DNA from: CAVRUH01 sp963822595
GTDB lineage: Bacteria; Chlamydiota; Chlamydiia; Chlamydiales; Waddliaceae
NCBI GenBank assembly: GCA_963822595.1
Contig: CAWGIG010000001.1
Coordinates: 620,001-684,000, forward strand
Reading direction: 5' to 3'
DNA length: 64,000 nt
Shown: positions 1 through 8,797 of the stretch, piece by piece
Position numbering within the stretch: position 1 is the first letter of the stretch
Layout of the letters: each line of letters starts with the position of its first letter
Notes under the pieces: model-generated
Database searches by the model: none
Seen by the model: the letters and a program-made list of their open reading frames with translations, nothing else
What the model was told of the DNA's origin: nothing
Translations under genes and position numbers: made by a program

Positions 1-145
1 GTTCATCGCAAAGTTGGTTGTATTCTTCTTCGGACCCGTCACAGAGATGCAATTTATCCGGTTGGCAAAGATTTTGAACAAATACTATCCACTCAATCAA
101 TTTTTGATTTTGTGTCCATGCTTGAAGGACTGTATGGGTCATCAT
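1..145 (-). CDS. pckG: Phosphoenolpyruvate carboxykinase (GTP), N-terminal part only
   Basis: The reverse strand from the ATG at 145 (or the adjacent ATG at 142) reads about 48 codons to the window edge without a stop. The protein includes the stretch HLCDGSEEEYNQL, which resembles the start of GTP-dependent PEP carboxykinases, where a short N-terminal segment ends in HxCDGSxxE. An AAAGGGGG ribosome-binding site overlaps the end of mreB. The gene follows mreB with a 6-base gap, the order seen in Chlamydia trachomatis (CT709 mreB, CT710 PEP carboxykinase). The enzyme links oxaloacetate and phosphoenolpyruvate. Only the first tenth of the gene is visible, so the call rests on that motif and on gene order. 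Confidence 0.8.
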   Translation of the reverse strand, partial: MMTHTVLQAWTQNQKLIEWIVFVQNLCQPDKLHLCDGSEEEYNQLCDE

Positions 146-151
146 GGATGC

Positions 152-1246
152 CTAACCCCCTTTGCGTTTTTTGTATTTATCAAGGTGTTCGAGGGCTTTT
201 CCGGTTCCTAAGCAAACCGCTAGAAGCGGATTCTGAGCAACATTCACGGGAAGACCTGTTTCTTTGATGAGACATTTATCAATACCTTTAATCAGGGCAC
301 CGCCACCGGCTAGCCACATTCCCCTTTCGACTAAGTCTGCAGCCAATTCCGGAGGACATTTTTCAAGCGTTAGTTTAACACCTTCGATGATCTGCTGAAT
401 AGGCTCTGCTAGGCATTCGCGGATTTCCACGGAGTTGATTCTTTTTGTCACTGGAAGTCCTGCAACCTGATCGCGTCCTCGCACTTCCATTTCCAATTCA
501 TTGCCGCCGAGCGGGTAGGCTGAACCGATAGTCATTTTGATGTCTTCGGCAGTTCTCGGACCGATCATGAGGTTATAGGTTCGACGCATGTAGTTAATGA
601 TGCAGTCGTCGAATTCATCCCCCGCGATTCTTAAAGAACGGGATTCCACAATACCGCCTAAGGATATAATAGCGATTTCGGTGGTACCGCCGCCGATGTC
701 GATAATCATATTAGCTTGGGGTTCGTGTACAGGAAGGTCGACACCGATAGCAGCAGCCATGGGCTCTTCAATCAAAATGACTTCTTGAGCTCCGGCATGA
801 AGGGCGGAGTCTTCCACAGCACGCTTTTCAACACCGGTGATTCCTGAAGGAACGGCGATTAATATTTTGGGTCTAAACAAGCTTCTGGAAGGGGTCACTC
901 TTTTAATAAGAGCTTTTAACATTCCTTCTGCAACTTCGAAATCGGCGATGACCCCATCTTTCATAGGCCTTACAGCGTGGATTTTTCGCGGAGTACGCCC
1001 CAACATCGCTTTAGCTTTATGACCCACAGCTAGCACTTCGTTTGTATCTGAGTCAACAGCTACTACGGAAGGTTCTGCAAGAACAATTCCTTTACCTCTG
1101 ACAAACACGAGAGTATTTGCAGTCCCTAAATCGATTCCTATGTCATTCGAAAGGACTCCTCGGAATCTAGTGAATGCTCCGAATCCATTATCCCACATCG
1201 CGCTTAAATTCGCTCTCAAACCTACTGGATTTTTTCTGTTATTCAT
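152..1246 (-). CDS. mreB: Rod-shape actin homologue MreB
   Basis: This is a bacterial actin of 364 residues. The first phosphate loop (IDLGTANT, residues 38-45) and the second (IDIGGGTTE, near residue 190) are intact. The protein has about 20 extra N-terminal residues before the usual MreB start, matching the extended N terminus known from chlamydial MreB. In chlamydiae, which lack FtsZ, MreB organises peptidoglycan synthesis at the division plane. The gene starts 12 bases after the SNF2 helicase stop, behind an AAGGAC ribosome-binding site, and is followed directly by pckG, so the three are probably cotranscribed. Family and order match CT708/CT709, so the call is firm. Confidence 0.97.
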   Translation of the reverse strand: MNNRKNPVGLRANLSAMWDNGFGAFTRFRGVLSNDIGIDLGTANTLVFVRGKGIVLAEPSVVAVDSDTNEVLAVGHKAKAMLGRTPRKIHAVRPMKDGVIADFEVAEGMLKALIKRVTPSRSLFRPKILIAVPSGITGVEKRAVEDSALHAGAQEVILIEEPMAAAIGVDLPVHEPQANMIIDIGGGTTEIAIISLGGIVESRSLRIAGDEFDDCIINYMRRTYNLMIGPRTAEDIKMTIGSAYPLGGNELEMEVRGRDQVAGLPVTKRINSVEIRECLAEPIQQIIEGVKLTLEKCPPELAADLVERGMWLAGGGALIKGIDKCLIKETGLPVNVAQNPLLAVCLGTGKALEHLDKYKKRKGG

Positions 1247-1258
1247 TGTACGTCCTTG

Positions 1259-4200
1259 TTATGTTTGCAAGAGCTCTAAAACTTCTTCCCAAGTAAGTTT
1301 TGAGATTGCTTCTTCGTCAGTATTGATTATTTTCTTTACTAGTCCCCTCTTCCGGTCCTGGAGTTCTAGAATTTTCTCTTCGATGGTCCCAAGCGTCACA
1401 AGTTTGTAAGAAGATACCGAATTCTTTTGCCCTATACGGTGCACGCGGTCCGTCGCTTGATTTTCGACAGCGGGGTTCCACCACATATCATAATGGATGA
1501 CTGTATCTGCTCCAACAAGGTTGAGTCCTGATCCTCCTGCCTTTAATGAGACCAAAAAGATAGGTATGTTAACATCATCGTTGAATTTATTGACAATATC
1601 TAATCGATTTTTTGTTGATCCATCGAGATATTCGAACCTAATCCCCTGTTTTTGCAGGTCTTGACGGATAATATTCAACATGCGGGTATATTGGCTAAAA
1701 ATGACCGTTTTGTGTTTGCTTTCCATCAGATTCTGTAGCAATTCCAACAGCATGTCATACTTGGCTGAATCTCCTACTTCGGGTTTATCTTTTGCAAAAA
1801 TAGCAGGGTGGCAGCAAATTTGTTTTAGGCGGGTTAAAGTTGATAAAACATGAATCTGGACTTTTTCAAACCCTTCTTTTTTAACAAGTTGTGATAATTC
1901 TTCTCGAGCTGACTGCGCATAGGCCCGATAAAGCTCATGCTGATCCGGCGAAAGATGACAATGATAGACAATTTCAGCGACCGGAGGCAGATCTTGCAAG
2001 ACATCTTTTTTCATTCTTCTGAGAATGAATGGGGATAGTTTTCTTTTTAGGACTTCAAGGTTCTTGTTAGGACCCTGTTGCGGCTTGCGAATGTATTTTT
2101 CTACGAATCGGTCATAAGAGCTTAACAATCCGGGCATAAGGAAGTCAAAAAGGCTCCAAAGTTCTTCTAAAGAGTTTTCAATCGGAGTACCCGTGAGGAT
2201 CAATCGATGGCTTCCTCTAAGGTTTTTCACTGATTTGGCATTTCGTGTGCCTCGATTCTTGATGTACTGGGCTTCATCGAGGATGACATAGGAAAAATCT
2301 ACATTTTGATAGAATTCAATGTCTTTCTGCAAAAGGCTATACGATGTCACAACGACATCAAATTGATTGATATCATCCAAAAGCTTCTTACGCTGGGCAG
2401 GTGTCCCATCGACTGGCAAAACTTTAAAGTTGGGGTTAAACTTATTAACCTCCTCTTTCCAGTTATAAACCAACGATGTCGGGCAAACTACAATCGATAA
2501 AGCATGCGGGTTGTCATTCTTATTATGGGTCATGGCAATAATCGCTTGAAGCGTTTTACCGAGCCCCATATCATCAGCCAAAATACCATTGAGGCGCATA
2601 TAACGGAGTCTTTCCAGCCAATTAACACCGTCGGACTGATAGTTTCTTAGCTTCGCCTGTATCTCTAAAGGAATGGGACGTTCTTTATGCGGATTGATTC
2701 CCAACATCTGCTTCTGAATCTCTTCTAACCCTTTGCTCATAGAAAATTGTATGGGCAATCCTTCAAATTGCGACGCATCGATGCTAGCAAGGCTCCAAAG
2801 AGGACGCTCTTCCTTGTGGTCATTGAGAACTTTGATGCCGATTTCATCGAAAATTTGGACAACAGGGGCGAGTTTTTCGAGGTCGAGAACCAGGATTTTA
2901 TAAATTCTTGGAGCATTTTTGTCTTTCTTGTTATTAGACTTATTTTGAGCCAGCTCGATGAAAGAGCGTCGGGAAGCCAAACATTCCCAAAGTAAATCTA
3001 CCGTTACCCCATTCAACTGACCATCAACCTTCAGATCTACTTCGTAGGCATCAATATGCTTTGTTTCTTTTAACTTCAGGACAAATCGCGTTTCATCGTA
3101 GATAAACTGATCCAAAAGATTCTCAGGACAATTAAATGTGACCCTCTCTTGATTCCTCGGAATCACTTCCGTCATAAACTCAACAATTTTCTTCTCAGTT
3201 TTTAGCTGGTAAACACCATGGAGAGGATCGTAAATAAAGTCTTGGAAGAGATCTTCAATAATTTTTTGCTCTTCAGTCAGATTTCTTGCCAAAATCCCTT
3301 GCTTCGATATGAAACTGTCGATTTCTTTAGCAGTAACCTTTCCCGCTGCCGCAGGAACCTGAATCTTGTCATAAACAAAATGGAGCGATGCTTCAAGTTC
3401 TCCATCTAAATAACTGATATTGCATATCGCCTTTAATTTTCCTGTAAAAGGCAGCGTCGTAAAACTCTCAATGACCTCCAGATTGGCAACCTCGGCAAAT
3501 CGCTTCAGTTCGGGCAAGGAATTCTCGACAAATGTTCCGAATAAAGCTTCAGGTATCGTAATTTCACGAAGAGTTTTCAAATTGCGAAGGTGTTTGCGCC
3601 TTATAAATGGCTGAAATCTATAATAAGTATTATTGTATATCATTCCGGGAGCGGCGCATTCAAATAAACTTGCCTCTTCAAGGATAGTAACAACCTTTTC
3701 TTCCAAGACGATCGTTGGTTTCAGAAGAAGTTTGGGCTTTGGAGCTTCCAAATATTCCAGTTCTATTCTAAAAACAGCTTCTAAATTTGAAAACTGAAGA
3801 GATTCTTCAAGTGATCCCCTATATAGACAAGGTAGCGCCTGCAGGTCTGTTTTAACAGCCATCTCGTAGGACAATGCTAATATCGCGCCCATAGCCTCGA
3901 CATCAATCAAAGCAACACGTAGGTTGCCTTCATCCGAAACATCCGGAAACCTTGCATAATCAAGAACGAGCTTCAAAATTTGGGAACTTTGGTGATCGAA
4001 AGAGGCTAAGGAAAATAAGAACCGCCTATTAGCTATCGAAATCATCTCCCCATATCTAACAGCATCTAAAAACTCTCTAGCATTCGGGACATTTAACGGT
4101 TTAGAGCGAAAAGGAAGACGCAAAGCGAGTTGAATTTCCGGATTTCCATCTAATTTTGTGCAAATGACCAATAATTCTGCCTGATCTTGGGCCGTTTCGA

Positions 4201-4687
4201 CTTCCGGCAAGAAAAATGGCGACTGACCTAAAGCCTGAGAAGCCCCGATATATTCTTCAACAAGTTCTTTTTCACATTTTTTACTCTGATGAGCTTTTTC
4301 TTTCGTAGCAGCTTCCTTGAAGGTCTTTTTCAATTTTGCCTTGTCTTTTACGCTCACGTCATCAAGATTTGTCTGCTTCGAAAAATCAACAATAAGTTGA
4401 TCCAAATGAGCTTCTAGATAGAATACGAAGGCACAAAGATGCTGGCAATCATATTTATAGGCGCAGTCGCAATCGGAATCTATAGCAACCGATTCATGTC
4501 GATCTATTTCAATTTCGCAATCATAGGCATTATCAAAATTCCCTTTGACACGACATCCTAAGCGGATTTTATCCGACGTAAGGGTGACAATCTTTGCAGA
4601 AAGCACCATGCCATTGTCAAAAAGCTCTTTTCCCTCTTTGAGTATTGCAGGGGAGCAATCTCTCTTTAATTTACGAAAATTCAACAT
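1259..4687 (-). CDS. SWIM zinc-finger SNF2/SWI2-family helicase
   Basis: This 1142-residue protein is a Swi2/Snf2 ATPase that translocates on DNA, possibly remodelling transcription or nucleoprotein complexes. Near the N terminus a SWIM-type zinc finger is visible (CDCAYKYDCQH, CxCx5CxH). The C-terminal half has the helicase lobes: Walker A DDMGLGKT, motif II DEAQ, motif III TGTPIENS, motif V KAGGSGLNL and motif VI ATDRVHRIGQ. The middle of about 400 residues is not recognised. It sits upstream of mreB exactly as CT708 does in Chlamydia trachomatis. The chosen start, with sequence MLNFRKL, has an AGAGAG stretch upstream. Confidence 0.95.
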   Translation of the reverse strand: MLNFRKLKRDCSPAILKEGKELFDNGMVLSAKIVTLTSDKIRLGCRVKGNFDNAYDCEIEIDRHESVAIDSDCDCAYKYDCQHLCAFVFYLEAHLDQLIVDFSKQTNLDDVSVKDKAKLKKTFKEAATKEKAHQSKKCEKELVEEYIGASQALGQSPFFLPEVETAQDQAELLVICTKLDGNPEIQLALRLPFRSKPLNVPNAREFLDAVRYGEMISIANRRFLFSLASFDHQSSQILKLVLDYARFPDVSDEGNLRVALIDVEAMGAILALSYEMAVKTDLQALPCLYRGSLEESLQFSNLEAVFRIELEYLEAPKPKLLLKPTIVLEEKVVTILEEASLFECAAPGMIYNNTYYRFQPFIRRKHLRNLKTLREITIPEALFGTFVENSLPELKRFAEVANLEVIESFTTLPFTGKLKAICNISYLDGELEASLHFVYDKIQVPAAAGKVTAKEIDSFISKQGILARNLTEEQKIIEDLFQDFIYDPLHGVYQLKTEKKIVEFMTEVIPRNQERVTFNCPENLLDQFIYDETRFVLKLKETKHIDAYEVDLKVDGQLNGVTVDLLWECLASRRSFIELAQNKSNNKKDKNAPRIYKILVLDLEKLAPVVQIFDEIGIKVLNDHKEERPLWSLASIDASQFEGLPIQFSMSKGLEEIQKQMLGINPHKERPIPLEIQAKLRNYQSDGVNWLERLRYMRLNGILADDMGLGKTLQAIIAMTHNKNDNPHALSIVVCPTSLVYNWKEEVNKFNPNFKVLPVDGTPAQRKKLLDDINQFDVVVTSYSLLQKDIEFYQNVDFSYVILDEAQYIKNRGTRNAKSVKNLRGSHRLILTGTPIENSLEELWSLFDFLMPGLLSSYDRFVEKYIRKPQQGPNKNLEVLKRKLSPFILRRMKKDVLQDLPPVAEIVYHCHLSPDQHELYRAYAQSAREELSQLVKKEGFEKVQIHVLSTLTRLKQICCHPAIFAKDKPEVGDSAKYDMLLELLQNLMESKHKTVIFSQYTRMLNIIRQDLQKQGIRFEYLDGSTKNRLDIVNKFNDDVNIPIFLVSLKAGGSGLNLVGADTVIHYDMWWNPAVENQATDRVHRIGQKNSVSSYKLVTLGTIEEKILELQDRKRGLVKKIINTDEEAISKLTWEEVLELLQT

Positions 4688-5217
4688 TCATTCTCTCTCT
4701 AGAATTTATTCTGCTAGATACACACTTTTAATGAATTTCCTAGATCTAGTGCAAGGGAAATTTGGAGTATAAAACTTAAGGACTTGCAATAAAAACGTAA
4801 ATTAGTTATCATAAGTACCTTAAAGCAAATACGATGCAAGAATATTAATTAATTCCTTGGAAATAATTATTTGAAGTTGCATATATGGGCTAGGCATACA
4901 GAGTATGCAAGAGTTTCCCCACCGCTGGTTCTAGATCAAAGTTTCCTCCATTCTTTGGTTTAGAACTGGCATTTTTTTTATATGCTCATAGACACAATCA
5001 ACAGGATAAGCAGGATCGCAAGCGGCAGGATTAAAAAAGGATAAGAAAGAAAAAGATTTTTTTAATTTCCCTTTCATTTTTTCTTATCCTTTTTTAATCC
5101 TGCCACTTGCGATCCTGCTTATCCTGTTATTTCGTTTCTATACGCACCATCCTCCCATTTGGTGGATTTTTTTAGATCCCTGAAGTTTTGTGCTTGCTCA
5201 AAAAAGTGGATAGGAAT
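4688..5217. other. Gene-free stretch between the SNF2 helicase and tRNA-Gly genes
   Basis: About 530 bases without a convincing open frame. It holds the upstream region of the SNF2 gene, an unassigned AT-rich part (about 4740-4990), the large palindrome at 5000-5128, and the tRNA promoter at its right end. I see no other structured element. Confidence 0.6.
5000..5128. repeat. Long palindrome made of AGGAT words
   Basis: The two arms (5000-5050 and 5079-5128) are inverted copies that differ at about one position in 50, separated by a T- and C-rich loop. The arm starts AACAGGATAAGCAGGATCG and contains the word AGGAT four times at 7- to 17-base spacing. As RNA or extruded DNA it would form a roughly 50-bp hairpin. 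It is far longer than a transcription terminator. It has the same build as the other word-repeat palindromes in this window but uses its own word. Confidence 0.85.
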
Positions 5218-5223
5218 TATACT
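5194..5223 (+). promoter_or_regulatory. Probable sigma-70 promoter of the tRNA-Gly pair
   Basis: TTGCTC (5194-5199) and TATACT (5218-5223) are separated by 18 bases, a good vegetative promoter. Transcription would start near 5230, about 33 bases before the first tRNA. No gene lies between. Confidence 0.6.
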
Positions 5224-5262
5224 CCTAACTTTTTAATAGCTGATAGATCAGGCAGTTAAAAA

Positions 5263-5335
5263 GCGGGTGTAGCTCAGTTGGTAGAGCGTCACCTTCCCAA
5301 GGTGAAAGTCGTGAGTTCGAACCTCATTACCCGCT
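5263..5335 (+). tRNA. tRNA-Gly (anticodon CCC)
   Basis: A 73-base cloverleaf: acceptor GCGGGTG paired with TACCCGC (one G-T pair), D arm GCTC/GAGC, anticodon stem TCACC/GGTGA with loop TTCCCAA giving anticodon CCC, T arm GTGAG/CTCAT with TTCGAAC, and a T discriminator. CCA is not encoded. It is 19 bases upstream of a second tRNA-Gly and probably shares its transcript. Confidence 0.95.
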
Positions 5336-5354
5336 TTTAAAGAAAAAATAGATC

Positions 5355-5426
5355 GCGGGTGTAGCTCAGTGGTAGAGCGTCACGTTGCCAACGTGAATGT
5401 CGTGAGTTCGAACCTCATCACCCGCT
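5355..5426 (+). tRNA. tRNA-Gly (anticodon GCC)
   Basis: A 72-base cloverleaf closely similar to its upstream neighbour, with a perfect acceptor stem GCGGGTG/CACCCGC, anticodon stem TCACG/CGTGA and loop TTGCCAA giving GCC. The D loop is one base shorter. The pair probably arose by duplication followed by anticodon change. The trigger factor gene starts 17 bases downstream. Confidence 0.95.
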
Positions 5427-5443
5427 AATTCACATAACATTAT

Positions 5444-6745
5444 ATGGAAAATTCAATGACGCAAGAATTAAAAAACGACAATATTACTGTAAAAGTCGAA
5501 AATAAACCCGGATGCCAGGTACACCTCGAAATTTCGGTTGCTCCTAAGGCTAGCAAAGAAGCCCACTCAAAAGCTGTTAAATCTGTAAACAAAGAAGTTT
5601 CCCTCCCCGGTTTCCGCAAAGGAAAAGCCCCCGAAACTATGATCCTCAAACACTACGCCAGCTACGTCAATGACGAATGGAAACAAAATCTCATCCAAAC
5701 TGCCTTCTCCGAAGCCGTTAAACTCACGAAAATCTACCCCCTCAACGACCACAGCGTGAAAAAACCTAACTTGAAAAATGCCTCTCTCGATGAAGATACC
5801 CTTATCACCATCGACTTCGAATCCCATCCTGAAATTTCTTCTGTAGACATGACAAGCTTTGAGATACAAAAGACTGAGCCAAAAGAAGTTACTGAAGAAG
5901 CTATTAAAGATTTCCTCAATGAACTCCGCTGGCATTTTGCTGAATGGGAAGACATCACTGACAGACCCGTCCAAGAAGACGATAGCGTCAGCCTGGATAT
6001 CGAAAATCTCGATAAACCTGGCCATTTCATCTGTAAAGATACCACCTTTAACGTCATTCAAGGGAAGATGGGAGAATGGATGTATAAGCGCGTCATTGGT
6101 TTAAAAGCAGGCGAAAGCTTTGAAGCCACTAGCGAGCAGTCTCCAAAAGAAGCAACAGATGCTGAATTTGTTCCAACACGCTGCAAAGTCACCGTTAAAG
6201 CCATCAAAAAAGCAAAACTTCCAGAAATCGACGATAAGTTAGCTACCACGATGGGCGCCGAAAATGTTGCCGACCTAGAAAAAAAGGCTAAAGAAAACCT
6301 AGAAAAACAAGCCAAAGAAGCGGCATCTGAAAACTACCGTCAGCAATGTGAAAAAAATCTTTTGGACAAATACCCCTTCGATCTTCCGGGATCCTTGGTG
6401 CAATCCGAAATAAAGAATAGAACATCCCTCCGTCGTCAAGAACTCGCAAAAATGGGATTATCTGCTTCTGAAGTTGGCGAAACGCTTGATAAAGAGCAGG
6501 ATTCGATGGTAAGAGAAGTCGATAAAGCACTTCGTACCTTCTTCCTCGTTCGTAAGGTTGCCGAGGAAAATAACATTCAAGTCTCTCAGAATGAGCTTGT
6601 TGATGGTTTAATGCAAGAAATGTACAGCTCCCAAACACCTATTGATTTTTCAAAGGATGCCGGTGAAGCCCGTTCCAGAGTCTATGTTAGACTCCTTACT
6701 CAAAAAGTAATGGATTTCCTTGTCGACCACTCTAAAGTGGTATAA
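5444..6745 (+). CDS. tig: Trigger factor, ribosome-associated chaperone and prolyl isomerase
   Basis: The protein has 433 residues, normal for trigger factor. The N-terminal ribosome-binding domain carries the signature GFRKGKAP (residues 56-63). A central FKBP-like prolyl isomerase domain (about 160-250) and a helical C-terminal chaperone domain follow. It binds at the ribosome exit tunnel and shields nascent chains. Two start codons are possible, 5444 and 5456, and neither has a strong ribosome-binding site. The gene follows two tRNAs and precedes clpP and clpX, the order of CT707 to CT705. Codon use includes many GAA and AAA codons in the C-terminal half, as expected for this charged domain. 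Confidence 0.96.
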   Translation: MENSMTQELKNDNITVKVENKPGCQVHLEISVAPKASKEAHSKAVKSVNKEVSLPGFRKGKAPETMILKHYASYVNDEWKQNLIQTAFSEAVKLTKIYPLNDHSVKKPNLKNASLDEDTLITIDFESHPEISSVDMTSFEIQKTEPKEVTEEAIKDFLNELRWHFAEWEDITDRPVQEDDSVSLDIENLDKPGHFICKDTTFNVIQGKMGEWMYKRVIGLKAGESFEATSEQSPKEATDAEFVPTRCKVTVKAIKKAKLPEIDDKLATTMGAENVADLEKKAKENLEKQAKEAASENYRQQCEKNLLDKYPFDLPGSLVQSEIKNRTSLRRQELAKMGLSASEVGETLDKEQDSMVREVDKALRTFFLVRKVAEENNIQVSQNELVDGLMQEMYSSQTPIDFSKDAGEARSRVYVRLLTQKVMDFLVDHSKVV

Positions 6746-6748
6746 TTG

Positions 6749-6836
6749 TTGAACCAGAGAGACCACATAGCCTACGGAGCTCAATGAGAGTTCCCTCTCT
6801 GTGAACTCGGTACGCTCTGTGGTCTCTGTGGTTCAA
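6749..6836. repeat. Imperfect palindrome of CACAGAG words
   Basis: The arms read TTGAACCAGAGAGACCACA at the left and, inverted, TTGAACCACAGAGACCACA at the right, continuing with several mismatches toward the centre. It fills most of the gap between tig and clpP. It could act as a transcription terminator, but no T-run follows the stem. The repeated words (ACAGAG at 9-base spacing) are like those of the elements near 17.3, 25.6, 28.6 and 30.7 kb. Confidence 0.8.
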
Positions 6837-6910
6837 AAAATTGTTCTGGTTTGCATAAATAAACGGAACTTGGTACAACTATAAGATAATGTTCAAGTAA
6901 AGGATTTCTC

Positions 6911-7516
6911 ATGACAGACAATAAACGACCCGCTAATTCACTCACACCCTACGTCATTGAAGATACAGGACGCGGTGAGCGCTCCATGGATATCTTTTCT
7001 AGACTCTTAAAAGATCGGATTATCTTTCTTGGAGAGGACATTTCTGACCACGTAGCCAATATTGTTGTCGCCCAGCTCCTCTTCTTAAGAATGGAAGACC
7101 CCAAAAAAGATATCAATATCTACATCAACTCTAATGGCGGTTATATCTCTGCAGGCTTAGCTATTTTTGATGTTCTTAAGTGGCTTCCTTGCACGATTAA
7201 CACTTACTGTATCGGCCAAGCCTCGTCTATGGGAGCGTTGCTCCTTGCTGCGGGAACCAAAGGCCATCGCTATGCCCTTCCTAACTCCCGAATTATGATT
7301 CACCAACCAGCCGGGGGGATCGGTGGCACAGCAGAAGACATTTCGATACAGGCTAAAGAGATCCTTTATCTAAAAACACTTTTAAACAAGATTTATTCGG
7401 AATGCACCGGACAAACCGTCGAAAAAATAGCTTTTGATTCGGAAAGGGACTTTTTTATGGGACCCGAAGAAGCCATTAAATATGGTATAATCGATCAAAT
7501 CATATCACCTAAGTAA
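6911..7516 (+). CDS. clpP: ATP-dependent Clp protease proteolytic subunit
   Basis: This 201-residue serine peptidase has the complete triad with canonical spacing: Ser106 in GQASSMGA, His131 in MIHQPAGG and Asp180 in SERDFF. It forms the barrel that degrades proteins unfolded by ClpX. An AAAGGA ribosome-binding site precedes the ATG. clpX starts 11 bases downstream, so the two are one operon. Chlamydiae carry two clpP genes, and the copy next to clpX corresponds to clpP2 (CT706). Assignment to that paralogue is by position. Confidence 0.97.
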   Translation: MTDNKRPANSLTPYVIEDTGRGERSMDIFSRLLKDRIIFLGEDISDHVANIVVAQLLFLRMEDPKKDINIYINSNGGYISAGLAIFDVLKWLPCTINTYCIGQASSMGALLLAAGTKGHRYALPNSRIMIHQPAGGIGGTAEDISIQAKEILYLKTLLNKIYSECTGQTVEKIAFDSERDFFMGPEEAIKYGIIDQIISPK

Positions 7517-7527
7517 GAGAGATAAAT

Positions 7528-8793
7528 ATGTCTGACAAGCAAACGCCAGCACCTACAGCAGAAGCCGCTATCTGTTCATTCTGCGGAAGAGGCGAGGATG
7601 GGGTAGAAAAACTCATTTCAGGACCTAGCGCCTACATCTGCGATAAATGCGTCAGACTTTGCTCGGGCATCATCGAGAAAAAAAAGACAACTACCGACTT
7701 AAATTTTAACGTTTTGAAGCCTAAAGAGATCAAAGAAAAGCTGGATGAATATATCATTGGCCAAGAAAATGCGAAACGAGTGATTTCTGTGGCCGTTTAT
7801 AATCATTATAAGCGCATTCTAACCATGGGAAAAAAATCGGAAATTGAATTTAGCAAATCAAACGTACTCCTATTTGGACCGACAGGCTCGGGAAAAACGT
7901 TGATTGCAAGAACTTTAGCCCATATTTTGGACGTCCCCTTTACGATTGCCGATGCGACGACTCTCACAGAAGCGGGATACGTCGGGGAAGATGTCGAAAA
8001 TATTGTACTTAGATTATTGCAAGCAGCTGATTATGATGTTGCTAAGACTGAGATGGGTATTATTTATATCGATGAAATCGACAAAATTAACCGTACGACA
8101 TCGAATGTATCGATCACTCGAGATGTCTCCGGCGAAGGAGTGCAGCAAGCCCTCTTGAAAATCGTCGAAGGAACCATTGCGAACGTGCCGCCTAAAGGGG
8201 GCAGAAAGCATCCGAATCAAGAGTACATCAAAGTCAACACAGAAAATATCCTCTTTATTGTCGGCGGAGCTTTTGTCAACTTAGATAAAATCATCGCAAA
8301 GCGCTTAGGAAAAGGAGTTATCGGGTTTGGCTCGCAAAATGAAAAAGAGAAAGTTGAAGTCAAACTCCTCAGCAAATCGGAACTCATGCGCCAAGTAGAA
8401 CCTGAAGATCTCATTCAATACGGCATGATACCTGAGTTCGTTGGACGATTCCATAGCATTGCGAACTGCAATGAACTTGCAGTAGAAGATTTAATCTCGA
8501 TTCTGACCGAACCAAAGAACGCAGTCGTGAAGCAATTTATAGAAATGTTTAAAAATGAAGGCGTTAAATTGACATTCACCGATGATGCTCTTAAAGCCAT
8601 CGCAGAAAAAGCAATTATTGCAGGCACCGGAGCCCGCGCATTGAGGATGATTTTGGAATCTATGATGCGTGATCTGATGTTTGATGTTCCCTCTGACGAC
8701 ACCATTGAAGAAATTTTGGTGGATAAGGAGTGTGTCACCGAGAACCGGGAGCCTCAGATCAAACGCTCCTCAAAAGCCAAGAAAATAGCCTAA
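7528..8793 (+). CDS. clpX: Clp protease ATP-binding subunit ClpX
   Basis: This AAA+ unfoldase of 421 residues has an N-terminal four-cysteine zinc-binding domain (Cys16, Cys19, Cys38, Cys41), Walker A GPTGSGKT (residues 117-124), Walker B with DEID, and a C-terminal sensor-2 region with TGARALR. It recognises tagged substrates and feeds them into ClpP. It follows clpP by 11 bases with a GAGAGA ribosome-binding site. A short lysine-rich tail (KRSSKAKK) ends the protein. All family motifs are intact. Confidence 0.98.
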   Translation: MSDKQTPAPTAEAAICSFCGRGEDGVEKLISGPSAYICDKCVRLCSGIIEKKKTTTDLNFNVLKPKEIKEKLDEYIIGQENAKRVISVAVYNHYKRILTMGKKSEIEFSKSNVLLFGPTGSGKTLIARTLAHILDVPFTIADATTLTEAGYVGEDVENIVLRLLQAADYDVAKTEMGIIYIDEIDKINRTTSNVSITRDVSGEGVQQALLKIVEGTIANVPPKGGRKHPNQEYIKVNTENILFIVGGAFVNLDKIIAKRLGKGVIGFGSQNEKEKVEVKLLSKSELMRQVEPEDLIQYGMIPEFVGRFHSIANCNELAVEDLISILTEPKNAVVKQFIEMFKNEGVKLTFTDDALKAIAEKAIIAGTGARALRMILESMMRDLMFDVPSDDTIEEILVDKECVTENREPQIKRSSKAKKIA

Positions 8794-8797
8794 AACT

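Noticed and set aside
14..211. Open frame of 65 codons on the plus strand
   Set aside because: It lies opposite mreB and the clearly recognisable pckG start, has no ribosome-binding site and no family resemblance.
5567..6061. Large minus-strand frame inside tig
   Set aside because: It is the shadow of a coding region with strong codon bias, has low-complexity phenylalanine-rich content and no homology that I recognise.
6749..6836. Simple intrinsic terminator of tig
   Set aside because: The imperfect stem is about 40 bp long, is not followed by a T-run, and shares words with other palindromes, so it is treated as a repeat that may terminate transcription incidentally.
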